Positions 54,901 to 62,650 of a stretch of 64,000 bases of DNA are shown here, piece after piece. The notes under the pieces were generated by a model, which had not been told where the DNA came from, ran no database searches, and saw only the letters and a list, made by a program, of their open reading frames with translations. The stretch's first letter is position 1; the number at the start of each line of letters is the position of its first letter. The DNA is taken from the NCBI RefSeq assembly GCF_050624435.1, contig NC_134535.1, positions 74,396,494 to 74,460,493 on the forward strand, written 5' to 3'. Both the position numbers and the translations under genes were made by a program. This DNA comes from Tenrec ecaudatus (taxonomy: Eukaryota > Chordata > Mammalia > Afrosoricida > Tenrecidae).

Positions 54901-55345
54901 GCACACAGGGCAGTGGTGAGCGGTGACGCACTGCAGCGCATTAGCAGGACTCAACAGGGTGCCGGGATACTGATCTCTGACCCTCTCTTCTTTCTTACTG
55001 TCGTCCTTGGGCAAGGACACGGATATTGGCTGGACTGTGTACTTTGAGCTATGAGCCTGCCAAAGGATTTCCATTGGTTCTTCTTTTGATAGAAGAAAAG
55101 AAAAAAAACCCAAAAATAAACCAGAAAGCAGGTTCCTAATGAGTGTTATTTTTCTCTTTTTCAGATTTGCTGACTTTGTGGAAGGTTCCTACCACCTCAC
55201 CCCACATGAGGTCTCTGTCCACGAGCAGGAGTATGGCTTGGGGAGCATGTTGATCCAGAGTGAGCTCTTTGAGGACACGTCCTCCGAGGAGGAGAACTCA
55301 GGTCCTTTGTGCCCTACGATCACACACAACAACGTCCTGTCTTAA
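27577..55345 (+). CDS. NEMP1: NEMP1 (TMEM194A), nuclear envelope integral membrane protein 1
   Basis: Nine coding exons: 27577-27703, 46706-46827, 47934-48153, 49947-50019, 51104-51197, 51616-51730, 53296-53521, 54251-54424 and 55165-55345. They join in frame into 443 residues (human, as recalled, 444). All introns are GT/AG. Residues 1-43 form a signal-peptide-like N terminus ([15 protein letters not shown]), 44-157 a lumenal domain with sequons at N87, N124 and N149, and about 160-320 a block of five membrane segments. Residues about 325-443 are the nucleoplasmic tail with an acidic C terminus (EDTSSEEE). NEMP1 sits in the inner nuclear membrane. Family work reports binding of BAF and Ran in Xenopus, and roles in eye development, nuclear envelope stiffness and fertility. 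Identity is secure from full-length similarity. Confidence 0.97.
27704..28639 (+). other. NEMP1 intron 1, first part
   Basis: GC-rich up to about 27.98 kb, then ordinary sequence with an A-rich patch at about 28172-28190. No gene or clear repeat seen. Confidence 0.6.
28640..28800 (+). mobile_element. MIR SINE in NEMP1 intron 1
   Basis: MIR core order: 'ggtgaacttgggccagatgg', 'taaaatgagacacata', 'atgccagcacatagtatatg'. Confidence 0.6.
28801..29600 (+). other. NEMP1 intron 1, AT-rich stretch
   Basis: Probably old LINE-derived sequence, but I cannot assign it. No gene seen. Confidence 0.4.
29605..30300 (-). mobile_element. RTE-type LINE fragment, antisense
   Basis: Same order as the copy at 8395: 'cattgttgcagccaccgtgt', 'gttgtccttctccaggggct', 'gagcgttgattgtggagcca'. 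Confidence 0.7.
30661..30987 (+). mobile_element. SPIN-type non-autonomous hAT DNA transposon
   Basis: A 327-bp element with terminal inverted repeats (left CGGTGGTTCTCAACCT; right, reversed, CAGCGGCTCTCAACCT; 13 of 16 identical). It is flanked by a perfect 8-bp target duplication, aactagag, at 30653-30660 and 30988-30995, the length typical of hAT elements. The interior ('tgttgctacttcataactgt', 'aaagggtcgtttgaccccca') matches the SPIN_NA family as I remember it. It has no coding capacity and needed a transposase in trans. Confidence 0.93.
30996..31687 (+). other. NEMP1 intron 1, AT-rich stretch
   Basis: No gene seen. Parts (about 31050-31370) look like degraded L1 in antisense, but I cannot set boundaries. 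Confidence 0.4.
31688..32640 (-). mobile_element. Non-coding tenrec-type retroposon, ~950 bp (copy E)
   Basis: Tail at the left ('aaaatcattttattgggtcc'). It continues through 'agggagggggttatatgtag' to a single, undupli­cated central unit ('tgatagccagccaccatcag') and into the AT-rich block. More diverged than copy F. Confidence 0.75.
32830..33120 (-). mobile_element. RTE-type LINE fragment, antisense
   Basis: 'cttcatcagcaagtactcca', 'caggttgctaacgacccttc' and 'acagattgaataggttgtac' follow the antisense RTE order. Confidence 0.6.
33347..35798 (-). mobile_element. Near full-length non-coding retroposon with two extra tails (copy F)
   Basis: A 2452-bp insertion bracketed by a perfect 16-bp target duplication, gaatacattaagtttt (33331-33346 and 35799-35814). 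The empty site reads TTTT/AAAA, an L1 endonuclease site. On the left are two short extra 3' ends (about 33351-33380 and 33406-33510), then a 2.28-kb copy from about 33515 to 35798. A 247-bp internal duplication lies at about 34300-34546 and 34547-34700. There is no reverse transcriptase or other recognisable protein; the longest minus-strand frame near the 5' end (35774-35580) has 64 codons and resembles nothing I know. Confidence 0.88.
34160..34235. repeat. AT/AC-rich simple repeat inside copy F
   Basis: A run of 'atatatacacatacata' type units, 75 bp long, inside the retroposon. Other copies lack it at this length. Confidence 0.85.
35815..36060 (-). mobile_element. L1 fragment, antisense
   Basis: AT-rich sequence resembling antisense L1 ORF2 3' region ('taaggatttccttatgtgat', 'gtttggtgtgaggtgaggat'). 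It was the target for copy F. Confidence 0.45.
36180..36360 (+). mobile_element. AfroSINE
   Basis: 'tgatggtgtagtggattaca', 'aggtcagcatttgagcccag', 'ctctagggtccctatgaatc'. Confidence 0.7.
36448..36672 (-). mobile_element. AfroSINE, antisense, nearly complete
   Basis: 'atgccgactcatagtgactc', 'aggacagggtagaactgctc' and a right end of 'ccaccagggctcc', which is the reversed AfroSINE head. Confidence 0.8.
36673..37231 (+). other. NEMP1 intron 1, no recognised element
   Basis: No gene or clear repeat seen. Confidence 0.5.
37232..39045 (-). mobile_element. Non-coding tenrec-type retroposon, ~1.8 kb (copy G)
   Basis: Lacks only the 5' end compared with copy F. It carries one central unit, not two ('agctagatggccgcttgttt' occurs once), so it represents the form before the 247-bp duplication. 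Not coding. Confidence 0.82.
39078..39285 (+). mobile_element. AfroSINE, complete
   Basis: Full-length: head 'gggagccctggtggcatagt', a box-B-like 'acagttcaaaaccacc', tail 'ctataagttggcatcgactc'. This is the best preserved AfroSINE in the window. Confidence 0.9.
39370..39705 (-). mobile_element. Older afrotherian non-coding retroposon tail
   Basis: 'gacgaaggtttacaaagtag', 'ttttcactcaacaattcagg' and 'ccaaccaataagcctggtct' match an element I associate with elephant. Not coding. Confidence 0.45.
39725..40742 (-). mobile_element. Non-coding tenrec-type retroposon with internal deletion (copy H)
   Basis: The left half matches the tail region and the right half matches the A-rich 5' region of copy F. 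About 1 kb between them, including both central units, is missing. The junction lies near 40370. Confidence 0.8.
40745..41100 (-). mobile_element. L1 3'-region fragment, antisense
   Basis: 'catctgttgctagacattgg', 'gtggaattccctagaagtag' and 'actcaccaacatctgtcatt' are antisense L1 3'-end motifs. Confidence 0.75.
41106..41290 (+). mobile_element. AfroSINE
   Basis: 'gagcctggatggtgctgttg', 'gattta' then 'cagccttggaaaccctatat', tail 'atcaacaggatggcagtgag'. Confidence 0.7.
41502..42020 (-). mobile_element. Possible solo LTR
   Basis: Begins 'tgttaggttattgggtggg' on the plus strand. In minus orientation it has a TATA-like 'tttataaaaaattc' near the 3' end and ends '...cctaaca', as an LTR would. I could not find a target duplication, and the right end is uncertain. 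Confidence 0.35.
42240..43115 (+). mobile_element. RTE-type LINE fragment, sense, with 3' end
   Basis: Sense RTE 3' region: 'aagtatgtggatgacagtgc' corresponds to the YxDD region (KYVDD), then 'acattatgataaatgcagaa', and the terminal 'gttgctgtgagttggaacag' tail shared with AfroSINEs. Frames are broken. Confidence 0.75.
43215..44075 (-). mobile_element. RTE-type LINE fragment, antisense
   Basis: The minus frame 43551-43261 encodes the RTE C-terminal pattern ([16 protein letters not shown], then VTLRTKVDL). An unrelated AT-rich afrotherian repeat (about 43790-43970) interrupts it; RTE motifs resume at about 43975 ('gcatacagattgaataagta'). Confidence 0.75.
44240..44440 (-). mobile_element. L1 fragment, antisense
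   Basis: 'gggtattagactcttatcag', 'atgttttctcccaatttatg' and 'actaagaaatcattgcttaa' are antisense L1 motifs. Confidence 0.7.
44850..45040 (+). mobile_element. AfroSINE
   Basis: 'gtttgaaaccaccagccgct', 'gttctgccttgtcctgtggg', 'atgaaacagcatcaactcga'. Confidence 0.75.
45041..45429 (+). other. NEMP1 intron 1, no recognised element
   Basis: No gene or clear repeat seen. Confidence 0.45.
45430..45670 (-). mobile_element. Older afrotherian non-coding retroposon tail
   Basis: Similar order to 39370-39705: 'ttcataga' block, a pyrimidine-rich segment, 'aaactttgcccatgga', 'tctgttggttgagtcttct'. Confidence 0.35.
45845..45960 (+). mobile_element. MIR-like SINE
   Basis: 'aaccagaggctcagttaaat' and 'ctggctgtgtgatttgggca' are MIR core motifs. 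Confidence 0.45.
45990..46445 (-). mobile_element. RTE-type LINE fragment, antisense
   Basis: 'ccatgcagccactgtgcgga', 'gcaaagcgtggtgtcctttt' and 'ccttggggcaggctctcctc' follow the antisense RTE order. It ends about 260 bp before NEMP1 exon 2. Confidence 0.65.
46706..46827 (+). CDS. NEMP1: NEMP1 exon 2
   Basis: Acceptor GCATCAAG|CTGGAG, chosen because it keeps the human residue spacing; a second AG six bases downstream is possible. It encodes IMLQESK...[13 protein letters not shown]. Donor ATACAG|GTAAGA. I recall a Cys in human near the position of Y57-Y58 that is absent here. Confidence 0.92.
46828..47933 (+). other. NEMP1 intron 2
   Basis: A 1106-bp intron with no recognised repeat; 'ttttttttctttttc' at about 47417-47437 is its only simple-sequence patch. 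Confidence 0.7.
47934..48153 (+). CDS. NEMP1: NEMP1 exon 3 (lumenal domain)
   Basis: Acceptor TCTTACAG|ATTCGG, donor ATCCGGA|GTAAGT. It encodes residues 84-156, including [14 protein letters not shown] and [14 protein letters not shown], nearly identical to human. Confidence 0.96.
48388..48590 (+). mobile_element. AfroSINE in NEMP1 intron 3
   Basis: 'gagacttggtggcgtagtgg', 'aggtcagcatttcaagccta', 'cagggccagttcctctctac'. Confidence 0.75.
48591..49324 (+). other. NEMP1 intron 3, unique part
   Basis: No gene or clear repeat seen. Confidence 0.55.
49325..49505 (-). mobile_element. AfroSINE, antisense, in NEMP1 intron 3
   Basis: 'ctctgactcatagcgccccc', 'gctgctggtggtttcagact', right end 'ctccacctccaaggcccc'. 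Confidence 0.75.
49947..50019 (+). CDS. NEMP1: NEMP1 exon 4 (first membrane segment)
   Basis: Acceptor TATTTCAG|GGTTTG, donor AGCCG|GTAGGT. It encodes [17 protein letters not shown] and the following CGDLLS. Confidence 0.96.
50020..51103 (+). other. NEMP1 intron 4
   Basis: A 1084-bp intron with no recognised repeat or RNA gene. Confidence 0.65.
51104..51197 (+). CDS. NEMP1: NEMP1 exon 5 (second membrane segment)
   Basis: Acceptor TTTGTAG|AAGCCA, donor CCCAGG|GTAAGT. It encodes [19 protein letters not shown] and onward to SKFMPR. Confidence 0.96.
51616..51730 (+). CDS. NEMP1: NEMP1 exon 6 (third membrane segment)
   Basis: Acceptor CTGTCTTAG|AAAAGC, donor CTTTTAA|GTAAGT. It encodes [20 protein letters not shown] and onward to WQYLL. 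Confidence 0.96.
51790..51862 (+). mobile_element. Retroposon tail fragment in NEMP1 intron 6
   Basis: 'ttgaatgatggattgctata', 'gatttgtaagagccccca' and an A-rich end match the last 70 bases of the non-coding retroposon family. Confidence 0.55.
52191..52236 (+). repeat. 21-bp direct repeat, two copies
   Basis: gtgtcctcgagagatgatgc plus 'a' occurs at 52191-52211 and, identical, at 52216-52236, a 25-bp period in intron 6. Confidence 0.95.
52237..53295 (+). other. NEMP1 intron 6, rest
   Basis: No gene or clear repeat seen. Confidence 0.55.
53296..53521 (+). CDS. NEMP1: NEMP1 exon 7 (fourth and fifth membrane segments)
   Basis: Acceptor TTTTTGTAG|GCTACA, donor CCTACAG|GTGACC. It encodes residues 252-325. 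Reading into the intron gives AGG then TGA, so a transcript ending in intron 7 would stop right after residue 326. Confidence 0.96.
54023..54028 (+). terminator. Candidate intronic polyadenylation signal in NEMP1 intron 7
   Basis: AATAAA followed by a T-rich 'tcttattgttttgtc' about 500 bp after exon 7. Use is unproven; most intronic AATAAA hexamers are not used. Confidence 0.3.
54251..54424 (+). CDS. NEMP1: NEMP1 exon 8 (nucleoplasmic tail)
   Basis: Acceptor GAGCACAG|AAAGAT, donor CAAAAG|GTAAGC. It encodes [20 protein letters not shown] and onward to SRIQSPK. Confidence 0.96.
54425..55164 (+). other. NEMP1 intron 8
   Basis: A 740-bp intron with no recognised repeat; a purine/A-rich stretch precedes the polypyrimidine tract of exon 9. 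Confidence 0.65.
55165..55345 (+). CDS. NEMP1: NEMP1 exon 9, C terminus and stop
   Basis: Acceptor CTTTTTCAG|ATTTGC. It encodes [20 protein letters not shown] and onward to NNVLS, then TAA at 55343-55345. Confidence 0.95.
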
Positions 55346-58300
55346 GTGGCGCTCAGTCAGTTTGCTGGGGACTGGCTTGGGGTCTGTGCGTGCCTTGTTG
55401 CCCATGTTGTGCAGTGGCTTCTCTGCCCTTTGCAATGGGGTGAGATAGCTCAGAAAGCTTGATTCGAGGTGGTCTGTGAGGAACCTCTGGGAAGAAGCGT
55501 GGGTAAAGGAACAGTCTGCTGGCATGGGTTCGGCTCTCAGCCCGCCTTCTTATTCCCAAAGAAAACGCTGGCTGGAGTACTGGGCACGGCTCGCGTGGCA
55601 TTCTGGGGCCTCTCAGAAAGAACATCCACGTTTGACACTCCTGCTTCTAGGAAGGGACTTCATAGAAGAGTTCGTAGAAGAATGGAAAAATAACGACGAC
55701 GCCCCCAACCTTTTGCAAGGAAGCCTCTGGATTTCCCTAATGAGAGAAGGTGCTCCCCGCGGCCCCCATGCCTGTGGCTGGCCCTCCGGAGCGAGCGGAG
55801 TGGTAAGCACAGCGGTGACTCCAGACTCGAGGCACCACCACGCCGAGCCTCTCGCACCTCGTTTACCTCAGCGACTAGCATCGGTCTTGATTTAGCCCTT
55901 TGTAGAGGAAGATGAATTTTTGTTTGTGTTTTTGAAGCAAATGGTATATATTCTCTAAATCTTGTCAATGCACATTCCGAAAGCTGCAGGTGCTCCCGAG
56001 CAGGAAGTCCACAGACGCTGTCTGTATTTATTAGCAGGAATTGGCCACTGCAGCTCCAGGGGCAGTGTGCTGGTGAGCCCTGCACGAGTTCTCCAACACA
56101 GCACTGCTCAGAGGGCTGCCTGCCGTTTGCGGGGATGTATCTGTAGGCTTTGGGGCAAGGTCTACTGGCCTTGCCGTTGTGCTCAGCTTTTCCTGCTTCC
56201 CTCTGCCTTTCCTGGGCGTGTCTGCCCTGCACTGTGAAGTGTGCACAGTTGTTTCCGGTCTCATGCCTGCCTTCTCTTGGGTTGTGGCGTTTCTCACACC
56301 CGCAGAGAGAACTGGCCGTGCGTGGGGATTTGGACCCTGGCCCAGGTCCTCTGTTTGGCCGCAGTGGGTCCCTTATCTTTTGGTTTCAATGGAATCAGGA
56401 CCTCATTCCCTTCCCTTCCCCTTCCTTCCTTCACCTGCGCATTCTCCTCATTCCTCTCAGCCTTTCCGCACCATCCGTGTCATCCTCGCCCACACCTGCC
56501 CCTCACCACAAGCACCTGGCGCAGTGATTAGTCCTGAAACTGTCTGGAGAGTTGCTTGCTGTGCAGACGGTGCATTGCCAGTTCCACTCACAGGACATAA
56601 ACTGCCAGCCAGGTAGGCTGCGTCCTCTAGAGGGCCAGTCCACCACCGGGATCCAGGATTGGACCTCTTTTTTCACGACCCCTACTTATTCGCAGTTTCG
56701 TTTCTGATCAGAGAATGACAGCACCTTTGATTACAGGGCCATTCGTTTGATTTCACCATTGGAGGCCATTGTGACCCTCCCTTGGCCAGGAGCGAGTTCG
56801 CTTACAAACCAGCAGTGCTTTTTGTGAGGGGGCAGATTCCTGCCTGGCTGTTCCTTGTTTGCTTCTCTCTGCTCCATCTGATCCGCCCTCTCGGGCCTCA
56901 GGAGAAGCTGGGGTCACTTTGGTCAGTAGGGTGGATGCTCCTGACAAGAGCACACATGAGGCTGGTTGGCTCACCATGATCTGGGGGAAGCAGCTACAGT
57001 GATGCCTTCAGACCAGCCATGTAGCACATCAGATAGAAAGGCCCTGGGGTCCATCGGTGCCAACATTCCTCTCCAGGTGCCTGGCTGATCATTTCTTCCA
57101 GGTTTTCTGGCAGCTTCAGGCTGTTGTTGAGTGACAGCTACCTCAGTTGGCAGCAGCGAGACTCGAGATAGAAAGTGAAACGTGAGCAGTGTTGGGGCAG
57201 GTGCAGCGGGGTGTGGTGGTAGGTTCCAGGAGGTTTATACTGGGGAACCCCAGTGCCTTCATGCATTGTGTATATGGTAAAATCCTGTCCCGCCCTGAAG
57301 TACCGTGAAACCTCTGAGATGGAACTGTTTTTGCCTTATTTATAGAAACTGGCACCTAGCATATTTGAGCCAAAGTTGTATTAAACAAAGAATTCAGCTA
57401 TCCAAGTGATCTCAGGGTTCCCTGGGGGCTTAGGTGCCTTCCCCCCAAATAGCTCCTGAGGCAGGGAGGTAGCTCGCCTCCAGGGTCACTCTTCCTGCCT
57501 TAGGTCATTATTCTTGTGATGAGGCTTGTGCAGCAGAGGAGACTCTCCTCTGCTTCTGTTTGCTAACTCCTTGTGAAATACAGTTACCATCTGGAGGCCC
57601 GTATTTTCACTGTGCTGGAGTTTGGGGTGAGGGAGGGCAAATGCTGTTTGTGCCTCTTCTCTGCGTGGTGGCTGGAGCCGGGAGCCAAGCTGTGGGTCGT
57701 CGCGCGGAGAGCTGCTCCAGACGGTGAAGGACGGTGCTACTCGGGTGTGCTGCGTAGCCTTGGCCGGCCGGCCGGCCTGGGGGGCTCTATCCTCGGTGCT
57801 TCAGCGTCTCCGTGTGCCTGCACATGGCACGACTCCGTCAACCTTCCTTAGGAGCTGCTCTTGTCTCCCTCTTGGCCGCTTAGTCTGCTGGCTCAGTCAC
57901 TACTTGAAGCCCCCCTTTCATTTTCTCTGGCAGTTATAGCTCTTGCAGTTTCAGCACAATCTCATCTCCTCCCAGACCAATCTCATCAAGAAGGATGAGG
58001 GGCTAACTATGGGGTGAGCTGGCCCATGGAGCCAGGTCTGCTGCCTTGTCAGCATCTGACTTGGCAAATATCAAGCTGTAAATTGGCCCCAGGGCTCAGA
58101 GTTTCGTCAACATCGGAAATCCATCGCCTCTGTTCAGTCTGGCCAAGTTGGGTAGAGTGTGACTTCCACTGATGGGGGTCTCAGAGCCGCGTGGTCTGAA
58201 ACATTGCCCGTTCTCTTTCCCACTACGATTGCTTTCATGAGACCAAAGGAACACAATGACCAAACCAAGGAAAAGTGAGCAACGTTAGAAATTCCTGTCA

Positions 58301-59575
58301 GCCATTGCAAACAGCTCCCCACCTAAAAAAAAAAAAGATTTTATTTCTCTTCCCAAATTATGATTTTAATGTGTTAGGAAGGGGATTTTGCTGAGAGTAG
58401 CTCTTTGGTCCCAATGTTCTATTTTGTGCTAAAACATCCCGTCGTAGCGCCCAGTCCCCTTTTCCTCAGTCCCCCGTTGGTAAATGCCAAAGGAAGTTTG
58501 ATGCCTGCAAGCGTCCAAGTAGACCAGCTAGCCCTCCCACGGCCTGATAGAAAGGAGAAAGCCTTGGGAATGGATTACACAATCACCCTCAATCTTTCTG
58601 TTTTTTCACAAAAAAAGATGAGTTCAGACGGACACCCATGTAAAAATGGTTCCTAGCTGTGTGCCCATACGTTTCCCCAAAGTGAGAAGTGCCAGTCGAA
58701 GTAGGAGGGAACGAGAGTCAGTGTCCTGTTAGTATCTCTCTGGGCTCCGTATTGATATGCCAGGAGTTTGATCTGAACCAAGGACAGGAGACTTGGACAG
58801 ATTCCTGGTGCTTCCATGTCCTGTGGGCAGTGGGCCCGAGTCATAAACGTGTGAAATAGCCATTGCAGAAGGCAAGTGCACCCCTTCTTTTTCTACACAG
58901 CGGACATTGCTTATGAGCTCTGTGGAAGCTGTACAACTGTGGTGTCTTCAGTGACGTTGCTCATGAATTCAGGTCACCGTGGAGCTCACAGGGGTACTTG
59001 GTGCCTTAGGTGAAGGGAGCCAGGGCCTACCCGGAGTAAACACTGGCTACTCACACCGATGCCAGTGCCGGCACAGCTGCGGCAGGACAGCCTCCCCAAA
59101 CGGGCGCTTTGGACTCCCTCACCCTCACCCATGTGTTTCATCTTCTCTTCATACTCTGGATAACTTGAAAATGGTGACGTTCTATGAACTTTCCGACAGT
59201 GTGAGAAACAGCTCATGTGAACATCCGTGCTCACGGTGTGAGGACTCGAACTGTTAACTGCCTGCAGTTGCCTCCGAGCCCCCGCTTCTGGAATTCCCAG
59301 AGGAAGAGCAGGGCTGAGGAATCCCCGGGTAAGTCTTAGCCATGGTAATGCCTTAGTGTTATTAAAAAAGAGAAAAATTGTGTCATTGTCATTTCTATTG
59401 AAAATGTTCATGAATGCTTGAAAGGCATACAATGATCAGGGATGATGCGTTGCTGTGGGTCTCATTTTCACTGACTTTTCTGAAAGAGACAAAAATAACA
59501 ATCATATATTTTTTCATTTTATTGTATAGTTTGTAAGTAATCCCAATTTTAATAAACTTTTATAGGCCATATAGT
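55346..59575 (+). other. Probable NEMP1 3' UTR
   Basis: About 4.2 kb with almost no AfroSINE, RTE or retroposon insertions, in contrast to the introns, then a canonical AATAAA at 59551. The low repeat density fits a long 3' UTR, which I also recall for human NEMP1. An earlier ATTAAA at about 57377 could give a shorter form. The exact end is inference. Confidence 0.5.
59551..59556 (+). terminator. Probable NEMP1 polyadenylation signal
   Basis: AATAAA in 'cccaattttaataaactttt', followed by a GT-rich 'atatagtggtctctcctgat' stretch. Confidence 0.5.
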
Positions 59576-59579
59576 GGTC

Positions 59580-60170
59580 TCTCCTGATGACTGTGTACTT
59601 TCCTCATTTGCGTCTCTTCTTACTGGGTAATCAGCAGTGGCTCCTTATTTTCCTCTTTCTCATGCAGTGGTTTCAAATGCCATCTTTTTCTCTCCTCAAC
59701 TCCTTTCCTTTCTCCCCCTGCAGCCAGCTCCAGGTCTGTTGGCCATTCAGGCTGGAGAGGACGTCCCTCCTTTGGCTGCTTCCCCAGGGTGTCTCCATGG
59801 ACTGGCTGGTTGGGCCACCGTGCCGTCCTATTGGAAAACATGCCTAGTGTAGATTATCCCAGGGAACGTTTGAGCTTTAGTGTTGTGTCTGCGTGAAGGG
59901 TCGTGGGTGCATGGCACAAACAGGTGGCAGGTCGGACCTCCCAGAGACACCTAGGACAGCCTGGCGGCGGTCACCTTCTGAAAGGTCATCCTTGAAAACC
60001 CTGCCCTGTGCTTGTCCTCTGCACATGTGGGGTTTCCATGAGGTAGAAACTCTACAGCAACTACCAAGGACATCTTGTGTCTCTTCACAGTGGGTTTTTT
60101 TTGGAGGGTGAGTGTATTTATAGATCTGTCTCAGTTATTTAGTGTGCAGGGGACTCTGCTGTCCATTTAT
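59580..60170. other. Intergenic sequence downstream of NEMP1
   Basis: No gene or clear repeat seen. Confidence 0.5.
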
Positions 60171-60183
60171 AAAAGGTGGAATG

Positions 60184-60711
60184 ACATACAATTATATTGA
60201 TGTGAAGGAAAGGGGTCAGAGTGGAGATCCGAAAACCCATCTGTAGACAATTGGACATTCCCTGACAGGAGGGTCACATGGGAGGGACAATTCACTCACA
60301 GTGCAATATAGTTCCGATGAAACTCACCACACTCCTCGACCGAAGTTCTACCTCCCTAATCCTGCTAGATGGGAATATGTACCCTGGTACAGATAAGACC
60401 TTTCAACACATGGAATCCAGGACAGATAAACACCCCAGAAACAGTAAGGGAAGTAGCGGTACCGTGAAGGCACAGGGAGGGAGGGTGTCCCCAGGGGGAC
60501 GAAGAACAGAAATGTGGATGAAAGGACACTGGACAGCATAAGATATAGAAAAGTATTTCATTGTTCATGAGAGTGGGGGAGGGGGGAAAGCTGGTATCAA
60601 AGGGCTCAAGTAGATAATTTTAAAAAAATAATGGCAACATATACAAGTTCGCTTGATGTAATCGGATGGTTAAAATATCTGTAGGAACCCCCAATAAAGT
60701 GTTTTTTTAAA
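60184..60711 (+). mobile_element. Non-coding tenrec-type retroposon, 3' ~530 bp (copy I)
   Basis: 'gtagacaattggacattccc', 'ggtacagataagacctttca' and the tail 'cccccaataaagtgtttttt'. The flanks aaaaggtggaatg (60171-60183) and aaaagatggaatg (60712-60724) are a likely 13-bp target duplication with one mismatch. Confidence 0.8.
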
Positions 60712-60724
60712 AAAAGATGGAATG

Positions 60725-61550
60725 CCAGGGAGGCGAAGAAAACAAGGTGGATATGTAAATTTATGTAGATGAACACAGTAATGACAGCTTTTCCTTGTAT
60801 ATAACTCGAGAGACACGGGTGGTCATTCATGGGTTTCAGTGGGGATTTGAAAGCTCGGGCATGGAAGAATCTTGAAGTGAGCATAGGGATCATTGGGCAA
60901 TGTTGCTAACATGCAGAGTAGGTTTGAGGTGGGGGCGCAAGTTCTGCTTTTTTAATAAGTTTCCCAGGTGAATTGGATCTGCTGGTCTGTTGACCTCACT
61001 GAATAGCCAGCATGTAAGGCATTTAGCTTGGTGCCTGACACATAATAGACACCTGGTCTTTGTAACTAGTTAACAATTTATAAATGCTGAGAAGACCCTT
61101 GACCCCCAAATGCCTTCCCTTCCATAATCTGAGAACTGTTACTTTTATGGTACACAGCCTTTGAATCAGTGAATACTCTGGGAGGGTCAGTGAGTGTGAA
61201 GTCCTTGAGTCAGATTACTGCCCTCCCAACGTGGCACCCACTTTCAGTCAATGCCACCTCATGATCCAACCCATCACCCACAGGAGGCAGTCTGCCAGTG
61301 CATGCTGCTGGGATACCGGATAGACTTCATCAGAGCTTCTAGATCAAAATAGGCTAGTAATCAAGGCCTGGCAGTCGACTTCCCCAGAGCAGCCATTGAA
61401 AACCCCATGGGTCCCCGTGGCCTGCTCTGGGACTGATTGGTCCATGTGAACAGCGCAGGACCGGGCAGCATTGTGTGTTGGACCTGGGGGCACCGTGAGT
61501 TGAGCACAACCTCCGACAAATCCCTGTAAGAAATAAAAAATAATGGAATT
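60725..61550. other. Intergenic sequence
   Basis: A MIR-like tail at about 60990-61075 ('ttggtgcctgacacataata'). I recognise nothing in the rest. Confidence 0.45.
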
Positions 61551-61554
61551 CCCT

Positions 61555-61690
61555 TTGGTTGGCTTTATTGAAATACGATGTAGACACAACAAAATATGCA
61601 CATTTTGGCGTCCGGTTGTGCCGGGTCTGGTTGACGTGGTCACCACCCCACCATTATCCTGATGAACATTGCCATCTCCCTCAAAGTTTC
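61555..61690 (-). mobile_element. Old L1-like fragment, antisense
   Basis: 'ggctttattgaaatacgatg' and 'accattatcctgatgaacat' resemble the antisense 3' part of an old L1. Confidence 0.45.
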
Positions 61691-62455
61691 CTCAACTCCA
61701 TTCTGTGGGCCAGGGGTTCCAAAGGGAAGGGGATTTAGGGGCTGGGTGGAGTGGGAGGAAACCAGTAAGCTCTTCAGTTGTGTCTTAGAAGCCCATCCCA
61801 GGACTGCCTCCCCACTGCCAGTTTCCTCCCCATCCCTGGTAAGCTTGGACAGATCTTGAAGTCTCCACTGGCGTGGGTATGCGTCTCGTTCCTTATTGTG
61901 ATGAAAGTGTGCTAGACATTTCTCTAGCTTGCACCCACCTGAGCCCAGACCCACCCGAGCAGTTGGCCACACTAACTGTGGTGTCTGTGCATGCCACTGT
62001 AAGCCTGAGGTTGCTGTAGATTTTTCTCGGCATGCTGTTTTGATGTTGAGAATATACACGCAAAACACACCGAGTCAGCGCTGCATTCCTGCAGCGTGGC
62101 ACTGTTCTCACCCTCCTTCCCTGCTTTGTCCTGGTTCACAGAAACCCACGGCCCCTCAGTGCCAGTCGGTTTGCTCTCCCAGAGATAGCTCGAGGCATCG
62201 TGCTCTTAACCTTATTCATGGTGAATTAATTGGATGAGGGTTTACATTTTAGATGAATTTTTTTTCATTGAACGACCCAAACAACTTATCAAACCTCTGA
62301 AGGGTAGACCATTTTGACTAGCTAAGCTGAACTATTGTTTCATTTTAAGAAGACTTCAAAAAATTGAATTAAAACAACAACAACCCAACACTTCAAGGAC
62401 TAGTTTTGGTTTAAGGTTTGAAGATTATCCCAGGCTGGCCTCTCATGTAGGGGAA
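61691..62455. other. Intergenic sequence
   Basis: No gene or clear repeat seen. Confidence 0.5.
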
Positions 62456-62650
62456 CCCTCGGTGGTGGTGGTGGTGGTTATGTGTTTGCCTATGATCCGC
62501 AGTCAGCAATTTGAAACCACCAGCCGCTCCTCGGGAGAAAGGCAGGGCGTTCTGCCATTACCATCCAGTTTTGGAAACTCACAAGGGGCAGTTCTACCCT
62601 GTCCTGTAGGGTCGCTATGAGTTGGCACTGACTTGATGGTAGTAAGTTGG
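62456..62650 (+). mobile_element. AfroSINE with a GGT-repeat head
   Basis: The head is replaced by a short (GGT)n run (62462-62478). Then 'atttgaaaccaccagccgct', 'gttctaccctgtcctgtagg' and 'cgctatgagttggcactgac'. Confidence 0.85.
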
